From contig NZ_CP113063.1 of NCBI RefSeq assembly GCF_026625785.1, positions 3,906,001 through 3,970,000 on the forward strand: DNA of 64,000 bases. The letters run 5' to 3'. The notes below the pieces were generated by a model. It did no database searches and was not told where the DNA came from. It saw nothing but the letters and a program-made list of their open reading frames with translations. This document shows, in pieces, positions 25,111 through 33,631 of the stretch. The position numbers and the translations under genes are program-made. The stretch is from Gordonia sp. SL306. Its GTDB lineage: Bacteria > Actinomycetota > Actinomycetes > Mycobacteriales > Mycobacteriaceae. The stretch's first letter is position 1. Every line of letters begins with the position of its first letter.

Positions 25111-27089
25111 GCGCGACGACGGCGAGCGGTGAGGTGACCTGGACGCCGCCGGTCGATGTCCGTCAGGGGACCGAGATCGGACGATTCCTCGGCTGGTTGG
25201 AACTACGTCGAGGACTCACGTTCGAAGACTATGAGGACCTCTGGCGCTGGTCGATCGACGACCTCGCGGGGTTCTGGTCTGCGATCTGGGAGTTCTTCGG
25301 AGTGGTCAGCCATGCTCCGTACGACACCGTGTTGGCGGACGACTCCATGCCGGGTGCGTGCTGGTTCCCCGGCGCGACCCTGAACTACGCCGAGCACATG
25401 CTCGGCACCTCCGAGGACACCGACACCGTCGCGATCCTCGGCCGTTCGCAGACCCGCGACGATGTCGACCTGACGTTCGGGCAACTCCGCGAGCAGGTGG
25501 CCCGCGCTCGAAAAGTGCTGCAGGATCTTGGTGTTCGACGTGGTGATCGAGTGGTCGGGTACCTTCCGAACATTCCCGAGACCCTGGTCGCATTCCTCGC
25601 GACCGCCAGCCTCGGTGCCACCTGGGCGAGTTGTGCCACCGAGTTCGGCGCGCGCAGCGTGATCGACAGGTTCGGACAGGTGGAACCGGTGGTGCTGCTG
25701 GCCGCCGGCGGCTACCGATACGGCCGCAAGGACATCGACCTGTCCGAGCGCGTTCGCGACATCCGCGCCGGACTGCCCACTGTGCGGGCCGTCATCGACA
25801 TCGAGTACGGACCGTGGCGGGTGGCGGATGCGCTGTCGTGGTCGGCGCTGCTCGACGAGGCCGGCCACACCGGCGGTCCCCGTGAGGCCCAGTTCGAACC
25901 GGTGCCCTTCGACCATCCTTTGGTGGTGCTCTTCTCCTCGGGTACCACCGGCAAACCCAAGGCGATCGTGCACGGCCACGGCGGGATCTTGTTGGAACAC
26001 CTCAAGAACAACGCACTGTCCTGGGATCTCCAACCATCCGACCGCATCCTGTGGTTCTCCACGACGGCGTGGATGATGTGGAACGCTCTGGTCTCGGCGT
26101 TGCTCACCCGGGCAGGCATCGTGCTGCTCGACGGTGACCCCACCTATCCGGACCTCGGCTGGCAGTGGCGGATTGCCGAACAGACCGGTGTGACGCTGAT
26201 GGGTGCCGCCCCCGGGTACCTCATGGCGTGTCGGGGAGCGGGACTCGACCTGCACGATGCGGATCTGAAGATCCGGATGGTTGCGTCCGCGGGTTCACCG
26301 CTGCCGCCCGAGGGCTACGCCTGGATCCGTGCGCAACTCGGTCCCGAGGTGATGCTGAATGTGGGGTCCGGCGGCACCGACGTGTGCAGCGGAATTGTGC
26401 AGAACAACCCGTTGCTGCCCGTGCACGCCGGACAGATCTCGGGCCGGGCCCTTGGCGTGGCCGCTTTCGCATTCGATGACGACGGCCGTGAGATCATCGA
26501 TACCCCTGGCGAATTGGTCATCACCCGGCCCATGCCGTCGATGCCGGTCGGGCTCTGGGGCGACTCCGACGGCACACGGATGCGGGACACCTATTTCGAT
26601 CGTTGGCCCGGAGTCTGGCGGCATGGAGACTGGATCACGTTCGGTCCCGACGGGAGCTGTGTCGTGTCTGGTCGGTCTGATGCGACGTTGAACCGTGGGG
26701 GGGTTCGGCTGGGTACCGCTGAGTTCTACCGGGTCGTAGAGGAGCTGCCGACAGTGTCGGACAGCCTGGTGGTTCACCTGGAGGATCCGGCGGGCGGCAA
26801 CGGTCGGTTGATCCTCTTTGTGGCGCTCGCCGACGGAGCCGACCTCGACGAGGATCTGCGCCGACGCATCGCGAGCGAATTGCGCAGTGCACTGTCGCCG
26901 CGGCATGTCCCGGACGACATCATCGAGGTGGATTTGGTGCCACGCAACCGGACCGGCAAGAAGCTGGAGATTCCGGTCAAGCGGATTCTGCAGGGCGCAC
27001 CACCCGATCAGGTTGCCAGCAAGGACTCGTTGGCCGAGCCGACCTCTCTGGACGCGTTCGCCGCCTTTGCCGGGCAGGCGCAGCGATGA
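25107..27089 (+). CDS. acetoacetyl-CoA synthetase-like acyl-CoA ligase
   Basis: This 660-residue adenylate-forming enzyme is of the acetoacetate-CoA ligase subfamily. It has the A3 motif FSSGTTGKPKAIVHGHGG, the N-terminal ACAS-type extension (FWSAIWEFFGV), WMMWNALVSALL, and the C-terminal catalytic Lys in RNRTGKKLEIPVKR. It makes a CoA thioester from a keto acid and ATP. An acetoacetate-type ligase is not part of the cou set as I know it, so here it may activate an aromatic or branched 3-oxo acid, or recycle a released keto acid. It overlaps both neighbours by 4 bp. Confidence 0.85.
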   Translation: MSATTASGEVTWTPPVDVRQGTEIGRFLGWLELRRGLTFEDYEDLWRWSIDDLAGFWSAIWEFFGVVSHAPYDTVLADDSMPGACWFPGATLNYAEHMLGTSEDTDTVAILGRSQTRDDVDLTFGQLREQVARARKVLQDLGVRRGDRVVGYLPNIPETLVAFLATASLGATWASCATEFGARSVIDRFGQVEPVVLLAAGGYRYGRKDIDLSERVRDIRAGLPTVRAVIDIEYGPWRVADALSWSALLDEAGHTGGPREAQFEPVPFDHPLVVLFSSGTTGKPKAIVHGHGGILLEHLKNNALSWDLQPSDRILWFSTTAWMMWNALVSALLTRAGIVLLDGDPTYPDLGWQWRIAEQTGVTLMGAAPGYLMACRGAGLDLHDADLKIRMVASAGSPLPPEGYAWIRAQLGPEVMLNVGSGGTDVCSGIVQNNPLLPVHAGQISGRALGVAAFAFDDDGREIIDTPGELVITRPMPSMPVGLWGDSDGTRMRDTYFDRWPGVWRHGDWITFGPDGSCVVSGRSDATLNRGGVRLGTAEFYRVVEELPTVSDSLVVHLEDPAGGNGRLILFVALADGADLDEDLRRRIASELRSALSPRHVPDDIIEVDLVPRNRTGKKLEIPVKRILQGAPPDQVASKDSLAEPTSLDAFAAFAGQAQR

Positions 27090-28048
27090 ACGGACAGGCC
27101 GCTGCCGTCCAGAGGGTGGTCGTCGTCGGTGCCGGTGCGATCGGGCTCAGCTGGACTGCGCTGCTGATCGGCCGCGGGGTCGATGTGGTGCTGGCCGATC
27201 CGGCCCAGGAAGCCGAGGAACGGGCCATCCGCACACTGACCACGATGCTGGGGGAAGTCCCCGCCGACCTCTCGCTCGTCGTCGACGCCGCCGAAGCTGT
27301 TGCCGACGCGGACTTCGTGATCGAGGCGGGTCCCGAGCGACTCGACCTCAAACGGCGGCTGTTTGCCGATCTCGACGCCGCCGCACCCGCACACGTGATG
27401 CTGACCAGTAGCTCGTCCGGTTTGGCGGCCAGCGACATCCAGCGCGACTGCACCCGCCACCCGGAACGGGTGCTGGTGGCGCACCCGTTCAACCCACCCC
27501 ATCTGGTCCCGCTGGTCGAGGTGGTCGGCGGCCGGCTGACCAGTGAAGAGTCCGTGCTGATGACGATGGAGATCCTCCGTGGTCTGGGTAAAGCGCCGAT
27601 CCGGCTGCGCCGAGAGCTCCCCGGGCACGTGGTGAACCGATTGCAGGCCGCCCTGTGGCGTGAGGCGTACTACCTGGTCGAACAGGGCGTGGTGTCGGTG
27701 ACCGACATCGACCAGGCCGTCGCGAACGGACCCGGACTGCGGTGGGCGCTATTGGGACCGCTTGCCACCCAACATCTTTCCGGGGGTGACGGCGGTCTGC
27801 AGCACGTGTTGGAGCACCTCGGCCCGCCGATGCTGGACTGGTGGCAGGATCTGGGTACGCCGGAATTCACTCCGGCCCTGATCGACACCCTGGTCCGAGG
27901 CGTCACCGAGGAGATGGGCGGACAGGAGCCCGCGGTGCTGGCACGTCGAGATGCGGCTCTGCGGGAGTTGCTGGCCACCAAGGCCGAACTCGACCTCACC
28001 GTGATGCCCGGGGCGCGGGAACCGCAGGCGAAAGGCGATCGGCGATGA
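27086..28048 (+). CDS. 3-hydroxyacyl-CoA dehydrogenase family protein
   Basis: This 320-residue NAD-dependent dehydrogenase has an N-terminal Rossmann motif VVVVGAGAIGLSW (residues 11-23) and the family segment AHPFNPPHLVPLVEVV. A C-terminal helical domain with LPGHVVNRLQAALWRE follows. The arrangement is shared with 3-hydroxyacyl-CoA, L-carnitine and L-gulonate dehydrogenases. In this operon it most likely oxidises the 3-hydroxyacyl-CoA made by the crotonase. ATGA overlaps join it to both neighbours. Confidence 0.85.
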   Translation: MNGQAAAVQRVVVVGAGAIGLSWTALLIGRGVDVVLADPAQEAEERAIRTLTTMLGEVPADLSLVVDAAEAVADADFVIEAGPERLDLKRRLFADLDAAAPAHVMLTSSSSGLAASDIQRDCTRHPERVLVAHPFNPPHLVPLVEVVGGRLTSEESVLMTMEILRGLGKAPIRLRRELPGHVVNRLQAALWREAYYLVEQGVVSVTDIDQAVANGPGLRWALLGPLATQHLSGGDGGLQHVLEHLGPPMLDWWQDLGTPEFTPALIDTLVRGVTEEMGGQEPAVLARRDAALRELLATKAELDLTVMPGAREPQAKGDRR

Positions 28049-29541
28049 AGGATCAGGGTCTCGGTTCCTGGGTGACTCGTCGGGCCCGAATGTCCCCGGC
28101 GTCGACAGCACTGATCGACGGAGACGCCGCGACGACCTACGCCGAACTCGATCGACGGGTGACCGCACTCGCCCACGGACTGCGGCGGTTGGGCGTGCAG
28201 CGTGGTGACCGAGTTGCCTACCTCGGCTTCAACGGCGCCGGTTTTGTCGAAACGTTGTTCGCGGTGGCGAAACTCGGTGCGGTGTTCTTTCCGGTGAACA
28301 CCCGGCTGGCCGCGCCCGAGCTGCGCCATGTGCTTGCCGACAGCGGTAGCCGGCTACTCCTGCATCAGGAGTCGTTCTCGGCGGCCGTCGCGGCCGCGCA
28401 CGTCGATGACATGGATCTGCAGATTTACCCGCTGTCCAATGCTCCGACCGCGCTGGATCCGTTGCTGGATCCCGATCAGTCACCGATCGACGAAGCCATC
28501 GGTCATGACGATCTGTTCATGCTCCAGTACACGTCCGGCACCAGCGGGCGCCCCAAGGGCGTCATGCTCACCCACGGAAACGTGATCTGGAATGTGTTGA
28601 ATCTGTTGGTGGACGTGGACCTGGGTAGCAGCGAGGTCGCGCTGGTCACGGCCCCGATGTTTCACACGGCAGCATTGAACCAGGTGTTGCTACCGGTGAT
28701 CCTCAAAGGTGGGACCTGCTTGCTGGAAGCCAAGTTCGATCCTGCGCGCGCCATCGACGTGATCGCGAATCGCGGCGTGACAATGCTGTTCGGCGTCACG
28801 TCGATGTATCAGGCGCTGGCCGAGGAACCCACCTTCGGCACTGCTGACCTGCATACGCTCCGCCACGCCCTCAGCGGTGGCGCACCGATTCCGGAGACGT
28901 TGCTACGTACCTACGTAGACCGGGAGTTGCGGATCACCCAGGGGTACGGGCTGACCGAGACCTCTCCGGGCGCCACGATGCTGCGCGAGGCGGATGGGCT
29001 CCGCAAGCTCGGCTCCGCCGGCACCTCCTGCTTTTTCAGCGATGTGCAGGTGGTCGATCTCGACGGCCGCCCGGCGGCGGTGGGTGAACCGGGCGAGGTA
29101 CTGGTACAGGGTCCGAACGTCAGCCCCGGGTATTGGCGCAACGAGACCGCCACCGACGCGGCGTTCCACGAGGGTTGGATCCATACCGGTGACGTGGCGG
29201 TGGTCGACGACGACGGGTTCGTGTACATCGTCGACCGACTCAAGGACATGTACATCTCCGGCGGTGAGAACGTCTATCCGGCGGAGGTCGAACGGGCGAT
29301 CTACGAGCACCCCGACATCCTGGAGTGCGCCGTGATCGGTTTGTCGGACCCGCAGTGGGGCGAGGTGGGACGGGCCTTTGTCCGAGTCAGATCCGGCTCC
29401 TCACTCGACCACGAGCAATTGCTCGCATTCTTGGCCGAGCGGATCGCGCGTTACAAGCTTCCGCGATCCACGGTCATTCGTGATGAGCTGCCTCGCAACG
29501 CCTCCGGCAAGCTCCAGCGCTCCAAATTGAAGGAATTGTGA
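28045..29541 (+). CDS. AMP-dependent acyl-CoA ligase (CouL-like)
   Basis: This 498-residue ANL-family ligase has the A3 motif YTSGTSGRPKGVMLTHGN, then YGLTETSPG, TGDVAVVDDDGFVYIVDR and the catalytic Lys in RNASGKLQRSKL. It resembles fatty-acid and hydroxycinnamoyl-CoA ligases. In a cou-type pathway it would be the entry step, activating the phenylpropanoid acid. I chose the ATG at 28045, which overlaps the previous stop; the frame itself opens earlier. Confidence 0.88.
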   Translation: MKDQGLGSWVTRRARMSPASTALIDGDAATTYAELDRRVTALAHGLRRLGVQRGDRVAYLGFNGAGFVETLFAVAKLGAVFFPVNTRLAAPELRHVLADSGSRLLLHQESFSAAVAAAHVDDMDLQIYPLSNAPTALDPLLDPDQSPIDEAIGHDDLFMLQYTSGTSGRPKGVMLTHGNVIWNVLNLLVDVDLGSSEVALVTAPMFHTAALNQVLLPVILKGGTCLLEAKFDPARAIDVIANRGVTMLFGVTSMYQALAEEPTFGTADLHTLRHALSGGAPIPETLLRTYVDRELRITQGYGLTETSPGATMLREADGLRKLGSAGTSCFFSDVQVVDLDGRPAAVGEPGEVLVQGPNVSPGYWRNETATDAAFHEGWIHTGDVAVVDDDGFVYIVDRLKDMYISGGENVYPAEVERAIYEHPDILECAVIGLSDPQWGEVGRAFVRVRSGSSLDHEQLLAFLAERIARYKLPRSTVIRDELPRNASGKLQRSKLKEL

Positions 29542-30428
29542 TGACTCGCTACCAGCCCGAGATCGACCTCGACGCGATCAGCGCGATCGACATGCACGTG
29601 CACATCGAACAAGACGACCACGGTCATCTCTCCCTGGATCCCATGCTGATGGACGCCTCCGAGGCGTACTTCAAGGGCTCGGACAATCGGACCCCGACCG
29701 TGGGGGACATCGCGGCTCGCTACCGCGCGTCGGGGATGGCCGCCGTTGTCTTCACCGTCGACGCCACCACCGCACTCGGCCGTCCGGCGATCTCCAGTGA
29801 GGAGATCGCCACCCGTGCGGCGGACGAGGCCGACGTGGTGATCCCGTTCGGTTCGGTGGATCCTCGGCAGGGGGAGAGAGCGATCGATCGAGCCCGGAGC
29901 CTGGTGCAGGACTATGGCGTCCGTGGATTCAAGTTCCACCCCAGCCTGCAGGCGTTCGATCCCACCGATCCGGCGTTGCAGCCGTTGTGGTCCGCCCTGC
30001 AGGACCTGGGTGTCCCGGCGTTGTTCCACACGGGGCAGAACGGGATCGGTGCGGGACTGCCCGGTGGACGCGGCATCAAGTTGCGCTACTCGAACCCGCT
30101 TCTGCTCGACGACGTGGCCGCCGACTTTCCGGGCCTGACAGTGATCATGGCGCATCCCTCGGTTCCCTGGCAGGTCGAGGCCATCTCGATCACCACACAC
30201 AAATCGAACGTGTTCATCGACTTGTCCGGATGGCGTCCGAAGTACTTCCCGCCCGAGCTCATCCGGGCCGCCGGCGGGATGCTGCATCGCAAGGTTCTCT
30301 TCGGCACCGACTATCCGCTCATCAGCCCGGAGCGTTGGCTCGCGGACTTCGCCGAATTGGGCATCAAACCCGAGCGGCACGAGTACATCCTCAAGTCGAA
30401 TGCTGTGGAGGTCCTTGGCTTAGGGTGA
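29541..30428 (+). CDS. amidohydrolase-2 family hydrolase (CouO-like)
   Basis: This 295-residue TIM-barrel metal hydrolase has the metal ligands His19-x-His21 in DMHVHIE, a His in FKFHPS, MAHPSVPWQ, and the catalytic Asp in FGTDYP. In Rhodococcus, a protein of this family (CouO) hydrolyses the 3-oxoacyl-CoA of hydroxycinnamates to the benzoate and acetyl-CoA. It therefore replaces a thiolase, and no thiolase is present here. AAGGA sits 6 nt before the ATG at 29541, which overlaps the ligase stop by one base. A decarboxylase activity, as in other family members, remains possible. Confidence 0.8.
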   Translation: MTRYQPEIDLDAISAIDMHVHIEQDDHGHLSLDPMLMDASEAYFKGSDNRTPTVGDIAARYRASGMAAVVFTVDATTALGRPAISSEEIATRAADEADVVIPFGSVDPRQGERAIDRARSLVQDYGVRGFKFHPSLQAFDPTDPALQPLWSALQDLGVPALFHTGQNGIGAGLPGGRGIKLRYSNPLLLDDVAADFPGLTVIMAHPSVPWQVEAISITTHKSNVFIDLSGWRPKYFPPELIRAAGGMLHRKVLFGTDYPLISPERWLADFAELGIKPERHEYILKSNAVEVLGLG

Positions 30429-30433
30429 CGTCC

Positions 30434-30859
30434 ATGACGCGTCACCAACCCACGTTGCTCTATATGGTCAAGCAAGTCGAGTTGGCGATTCGAGCGCACC
30501 TGGACGACGTGCTCAAGCCGCAGGGCCTGACCACGTCGCAGTACACCGCGATGACGGTGCTCGAGCGGGACCCCGGCATGACCGCGGCGCATCTGGCGCG
30601 CAATTCGTTCGTGACCGCGCAGAGCATGTCAGACGTGGTGGCTCCGTTGCTGGATCGCGGTCTGATCGAGCGGCATCGGGATCCGGCTGATCGACGCCGC
30701 CTGGTGTTGTCGTTGACCGCAGACGGTATGGCACTTCTGGATACCTGCCGTGGGCCGGTGACGGCGGTGCAAACGCGGATGGTGCATGGGATGGACGCGA
30801 AGGCCGCCGCCGAGTTCGGCGACGTTTTGCAGAGCTGTCGCAAGAATCTCGTGGACTGA
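30434..30859 (+). CDS. MarR-family regulator (CouR-like)
   Basis: This 141-residue MarR-type winged-helix protein has recognition-helix residues in TAAHLARNSFVTAQSMSDVV and the wing HRDPADRRRLVLSLT. Family members commonly repress aromatic-acid operons and release when the CoA thioester binds, as CouR does with p-coumaroyl-CoA. It lies at the end of the catabolic operon and directly before a second copy of the operon's palindrome, so it likely controls both units and the MFS transporter. The start may also be the GTG at 30425, which overlaps the upstream stop. Confidence 0.88.
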   Translation: MTRHQPTLLYMVKQVELAIRAHLDDVLKPQGLTTSQYTAMTVLERDPGMTAAHLARNSFVTAQSMSDVVAPLLDRGLIERHRDPADRRRLVLSLTADGMALLDTCRGPVTAVQTRMVHGMDAKAAAEFGDVLQSCRKNLVD

Positions 30860-30876
30860 GAGTCACTACTCGAGAG

Positions 30877-30901
30877 TAATAATCAGGAAACCTGTTAATC
30901 A
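30877..30901 (+). promoter_or_regulatory. second copy of the MarR-type operator, before the MFS gene
   Basis: TAATAATCAGG-AAA-CCTGTTAATCA repeats the operator at 24294-24318. The left arm and centre are identical, the right arm differs by a few bases, and a preceding GAGAG is also shared. It lies between the MarR stop and the transporter start. No good -35 is visible. Confidence 0.7.
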
Positions 30902-30923
30902 GGCATCCTTTGTGATTTGATTC

Positions 30924-32636
30924 ATGGTCATGAGCGCAATTGACGTGGACCCGGACGTGCCGTCGTCGGGAATGAACCATCGACTTACCGGCGGCACCCT
31001 TCTCGCCAGCGTTGTCGCCGTGATGGTGGCCCAGATCGGCTTGTCGATCCCCGCGGTGCTGAACGGCATGATCCAACGTGACCTCGACACCACCTCGGCC
31101 CAGCTCACCTGGGTCTCGGCGGCGTTTCTGGTTCCGATCACCCTGCTGGAGCTCAGCTGTGGTGTCCTGGGGGATCTTTTCGGCCGTAAGCGCCTCTTGG
31201 CGATCGGATCATCACTGGTCACAGTCGGCATGCTGTTGGCGTACCTCACGCCGACCGGCGGGTCGCACGCGGTGCAGATGACGTTCCTGTTCGGCGGGCA
31301 GGTCATCGGCGGAATCGGTGCCGCCGCACTGTTCCCGACCTCGGTCGCGATGCTCGCCGCCGGTACCCACACCGTGAAGGAGCGCTCCAAGTCGATCTCG
31401 ATCTGGGCAGCGGCGCTGACGGCCGGTGGGTTCATCTCCCCGGTGATGGCCGGCGTGTTGGCCGAGTTACCGCATGACGGTGGCGAGAACGCAAGCTGGC
31501 GTTACGGTTTCCTGGGACTCGCCGTCCTCGGTGCCATCAGCACTGTGATCACCCTGGCGTTCGCCAGGAACTCGTCGTCGCCCAAGGGACGGTCGTTGGA
31601 CATCCCGGGTCAGGTCACCGTCGCCATCGGCCTGTTCGCTCTGGTGTTCGGTGTCATCCAGGGCTCCGAGGGGGACTGGAGTTCACCGCTGGTGGTCGGC
31701 AGTTTTGTGGCCGCAGTCGTGTTCCTGGCCGCCTTCGTCGTCATCGAGCGGCGGACCGCCCAGCCGTTGGTCCAGCTGGATCTCTTCGCCAACCGTGTCT
31801 TCGTGGTCACTGCGATCGTGACCGTGCTGTCGATGTTCGCCTACCTGGGGACCGCGTACGCCACGAGCATCCGGCTCTCGGCGATCCAGGGCTATTCGCC
31901 GCTGATGACATCTGTCGGCTTCGTGTGCCTGAACATCATGGGTGTGGTCCTCTTCCCGGTCAGTTCCCGGTTGTTGCAGCACTACAACCCAGGCTGGATC
32001 CTGGCCGTCGGTGCAGCCTTGATCGGCGTCGGGGATGTTGCGCTCGCGCTGATCCCGGCGACGAACTTGTCCATCGCCGCAATTGCCTTCCCACTACTGG
32101 TGATCGGTGCCGGGTTCAAACTCGCGGTCACCTCGATCACGTCGGTCTCGGTCAACAGCGTCCCGACGTCGAAGGCGGGTATGGCCAGTGGCATGACCAG
32201 CATGATCCGTGACTTCGGCCTGACCCTGGGGCCCTCGGTGATCGGTGCGATAGCGCTGACCCGGGCCGCCTCGGAGATCTCCCAGAACGTCGCGGCCTCA
32301 CCGCAACTGACGTCCGCGCTCGATGCGTTCAACGCATCGCCGCAGAACGCGCCTGCTCCGGCGCAGGCGGAGTTGCAAGGAGCGGTGAACGCCGTGAACT
32401 CCGGTCCGATCGGGGCGAACGGTGTGCCCTCGACGGTCACCATGCCTGACGGTTCGATCCACCCGCTGAACCCGATCAAGGATGTCGCCTTCCATGCCCT
32501 GTCCAACGGCTACGCGATCGGCTACCTGGTGTGTGGAATCGCCGCCATCCTGGCCGCGGTGATCGCGGCTGCGCTGTTGGGTGGGCGGCCGCACCACAAC
32601 GTGTTCGCCGACGAAGAACACGCTATGGATCACTGA
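30924..32636 (+). CDS. MFS transporter, DHA2 (EmrB/QacA) family, CouT-like
   Basis: This 570-residue integral membrane protein has about 14 helices (DHA2 type), with the motif GDLFGRKRLL between helices 2 and 3. A hydrophilic extracytoplasmic loop near residues 455-520 separates the last helices. In the cou cluster a transporter of this kind (CouT) is proposed to import the aromatic acid; DHA2 members usually export drugs, so the direction is uncertain. Start is the ATG at 30924 or 30930; no clear Shine-Dalgarno is present. A hairpin terminator follows. Confidence 0.85.
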   Translation: MVMSAIDVDPDVPSSGMNHRLTGGTLLASVVAVMVAQIGLSIPAVLNGMIQRDLDTTSAQLTWVSAAFLVPITLLELSCGVLGDLFGRKRLLAIGSSLVTVGMLLAYLTPTGGSHAVQMTFLFGGQVIGGIGAAALFPTSVAMLAAGTHTVKERSKSISIWAAALTAGGFISPVMAGVLAELPHDGGENASWRYGFLGLAVLGAISTVITLAFARNSSSPKGRSLDIPGQVTVAIGLFALVFGVIQGSEGDWSSPLVVGSFVAAVVFLAAFVVIERRTAQPLVQLDLFANRVFVVTAIVTVLSMFAYLGTAYATSIRLSAIQGYSPLMTSVGFVCLNIMGVVLFPVSSRLLQHYNPGWILAVGAALIGVGDVALALIPATNLSIAAIAFPLLVIGAGFKLAVTSITSVSVNSVPTSKAGMASGMTSMIRDFGLTLGPSVIGAIALTRAASEISQNVAASPQLTSALDAFNASPQNAPAPAQAELQGAVNAVNSGPIGANGVPSTVTMPDGSIHPLNPIKDVAFHALSNGYAIGYLVCGIAAILAAVIAAALLGGRPHHNVFADEEHAMDH

Positions 32637-32670
32637 CTGAGTGGCCCGCCGTCGAGTGGGCGAAGAATCC

Positions 32671-32702
32671 GGTGCCGCTGTCTGTTCATCGACGGCGGCA
32701 CC
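32671..32702. terminator. bidirectional hairpin terminator
   Basis: GGTGCCGCTGTC and GACGGCGGCACC pair over 12 bp with a single G-T pair and an 8-nt loop. The hairpin sits between the converging MFS and GntR genes and separates the two catabolic units. Confidence 0.7.
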
Positions 32703-32725
32703 GGGCGTAAGTGAGTATCTGTGGC

Positions 32726-33529
32726 CTAGATCCGTGACCTGCGTCCCGGATGGATGGCCTGCCGTGACATCGCCGCCGACGCGTTCACGATCCGATCGCC
32801 GTACCGCTCGAGCACCAGCGCCTGGGTGGCGGCCAGGTGGGCACGCGCCAGGCGCTCGGCCTCGGCGGCGTTTCCGGCTGCGATCTCGTCGACCAGCCGC
32901 CGGTGGGCGCGAACCGCCTCCTCGGCCTCCAGCTGCGAGGGGTACTCGCCGTGTCGGGTGCGGGCTTCGGCCCATGCCTCTTCCTGGGCCGACCACAGTG
33001 CGACGTAGCTGCCGACGGCATACCGGATGGTTGCGTTGGGTGCGAACGAGACGACCAGATCGTGGAAATCGCGGGCGGTGTGGGTGAACTCCACGCCGTC
33101 GGTGACCAGACCGATCGACGAGTCGATCGCGGCGGTGAGCGCCGGGACCACCACCTCGGCGCGATCCGATCGCTTGGCGCATTCGGCGGCGCACAGCGGC
33201 TCGAGCATCCGGAGCCCATCCGCGAGGTCGCGGAGCGTGACCTTTCCGGCCTGGAGCGAGAGTCCGAGATGGTAGGCGGCCGAGGTCTCGTCCGGGCGGT
33301 GGACGTCGGCGCCGCCGACATTGCCGCGTCGGACCGTCACCAGGCCCTCGGTCTCCAGTATCCTCAAGGCCTCCCGGATCGAGGGATAGCTGACCCCGAA
33401 ATCCTTCACGAGTTGTTCTTGCGTGGGCAGACGGTAGTCCTCGACATCCAGGATGAGGTCGCGAAGCTCGGCAGCGACGGTCTCGGCGATCCGCCGTTGC
33501 GGAACACGACCGTTCCTGATCGTCGTCAC
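32726..33529 (-). CDS. GntR/FadR-subfamily regulator with FCD domain
   Basis: This 267-residue protein has an N-terminal GntR winged helix (YRLPTQEQLVKDFGVSYPSIREALRIL, then VTVRRGNVGG). The C-terminal FCD helical domain contains metal/ligand-binding His and Asp residues in DFHDLVV and AHRRLVDEI. Such regulators bind acyl-CoAs or organic acids and control catabolic operons. It is divergent from the first acyl-CoA dehydrogenase operon, with one of four shared sequence elements between them (33589-33615). It is therefore the obvious candidate controller of the whole 33-63 kb block. Confidence 0.9.
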   Translation of the reverse strand: MTTIRNGRVPQRRIAETVAAELRDLILDVEDYRLPTQEQLVKDFGVSYPSIREALRILETEGLVTVRRGNVGGADVHRPDETSAAYHLGLSLQAGKVTLRDLADGLRMLEPLCAAECAKRSDRAEVVVPALTAAIDSSIGLVTDGVEFTHTARDFHDLVVSFAPNATIRYAVGSYVALWSAQEEAWAEARTRHGEYPSQLEAEEAVRAHRRLVDEIAAGNAAEAERLARAHLAATQALVLERYGDRIVNASAAMSRQAIHPGRRSRI

Positions 33530-33588
33530 GCGGGCCGCGATTCGTTCATGCGGCCGAGTCTAATCCAAACCAGGCGATCTTTACCATT

Positions 33589-33615
33589 CAAGTATTCCAA
33601 TCCTTGTTATGATTG
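33589..33615 (+). promoter_or_regulatory. regulon element A (GntR / acyl-CoA dehydrogenase promoters)
   Basis: It begins CAAGTATTCCAATCCTTG and continues into TATGAT, which is a good -10 for the operon to the right. Elements B and D share the first eight bases exactly and C aligns with differences; all carry ATCCTT. The core ATCCT-N4-ATGAT is one base short of the ATCCT-N4-AGGAT palindrome seen in B and D. It also lies about 60 bp upstream of the regulator gene, so autoregulation is likely. Confidence 0.7.
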
Positions 33616-33631
33616 AAGTAATGTGCCCCGC

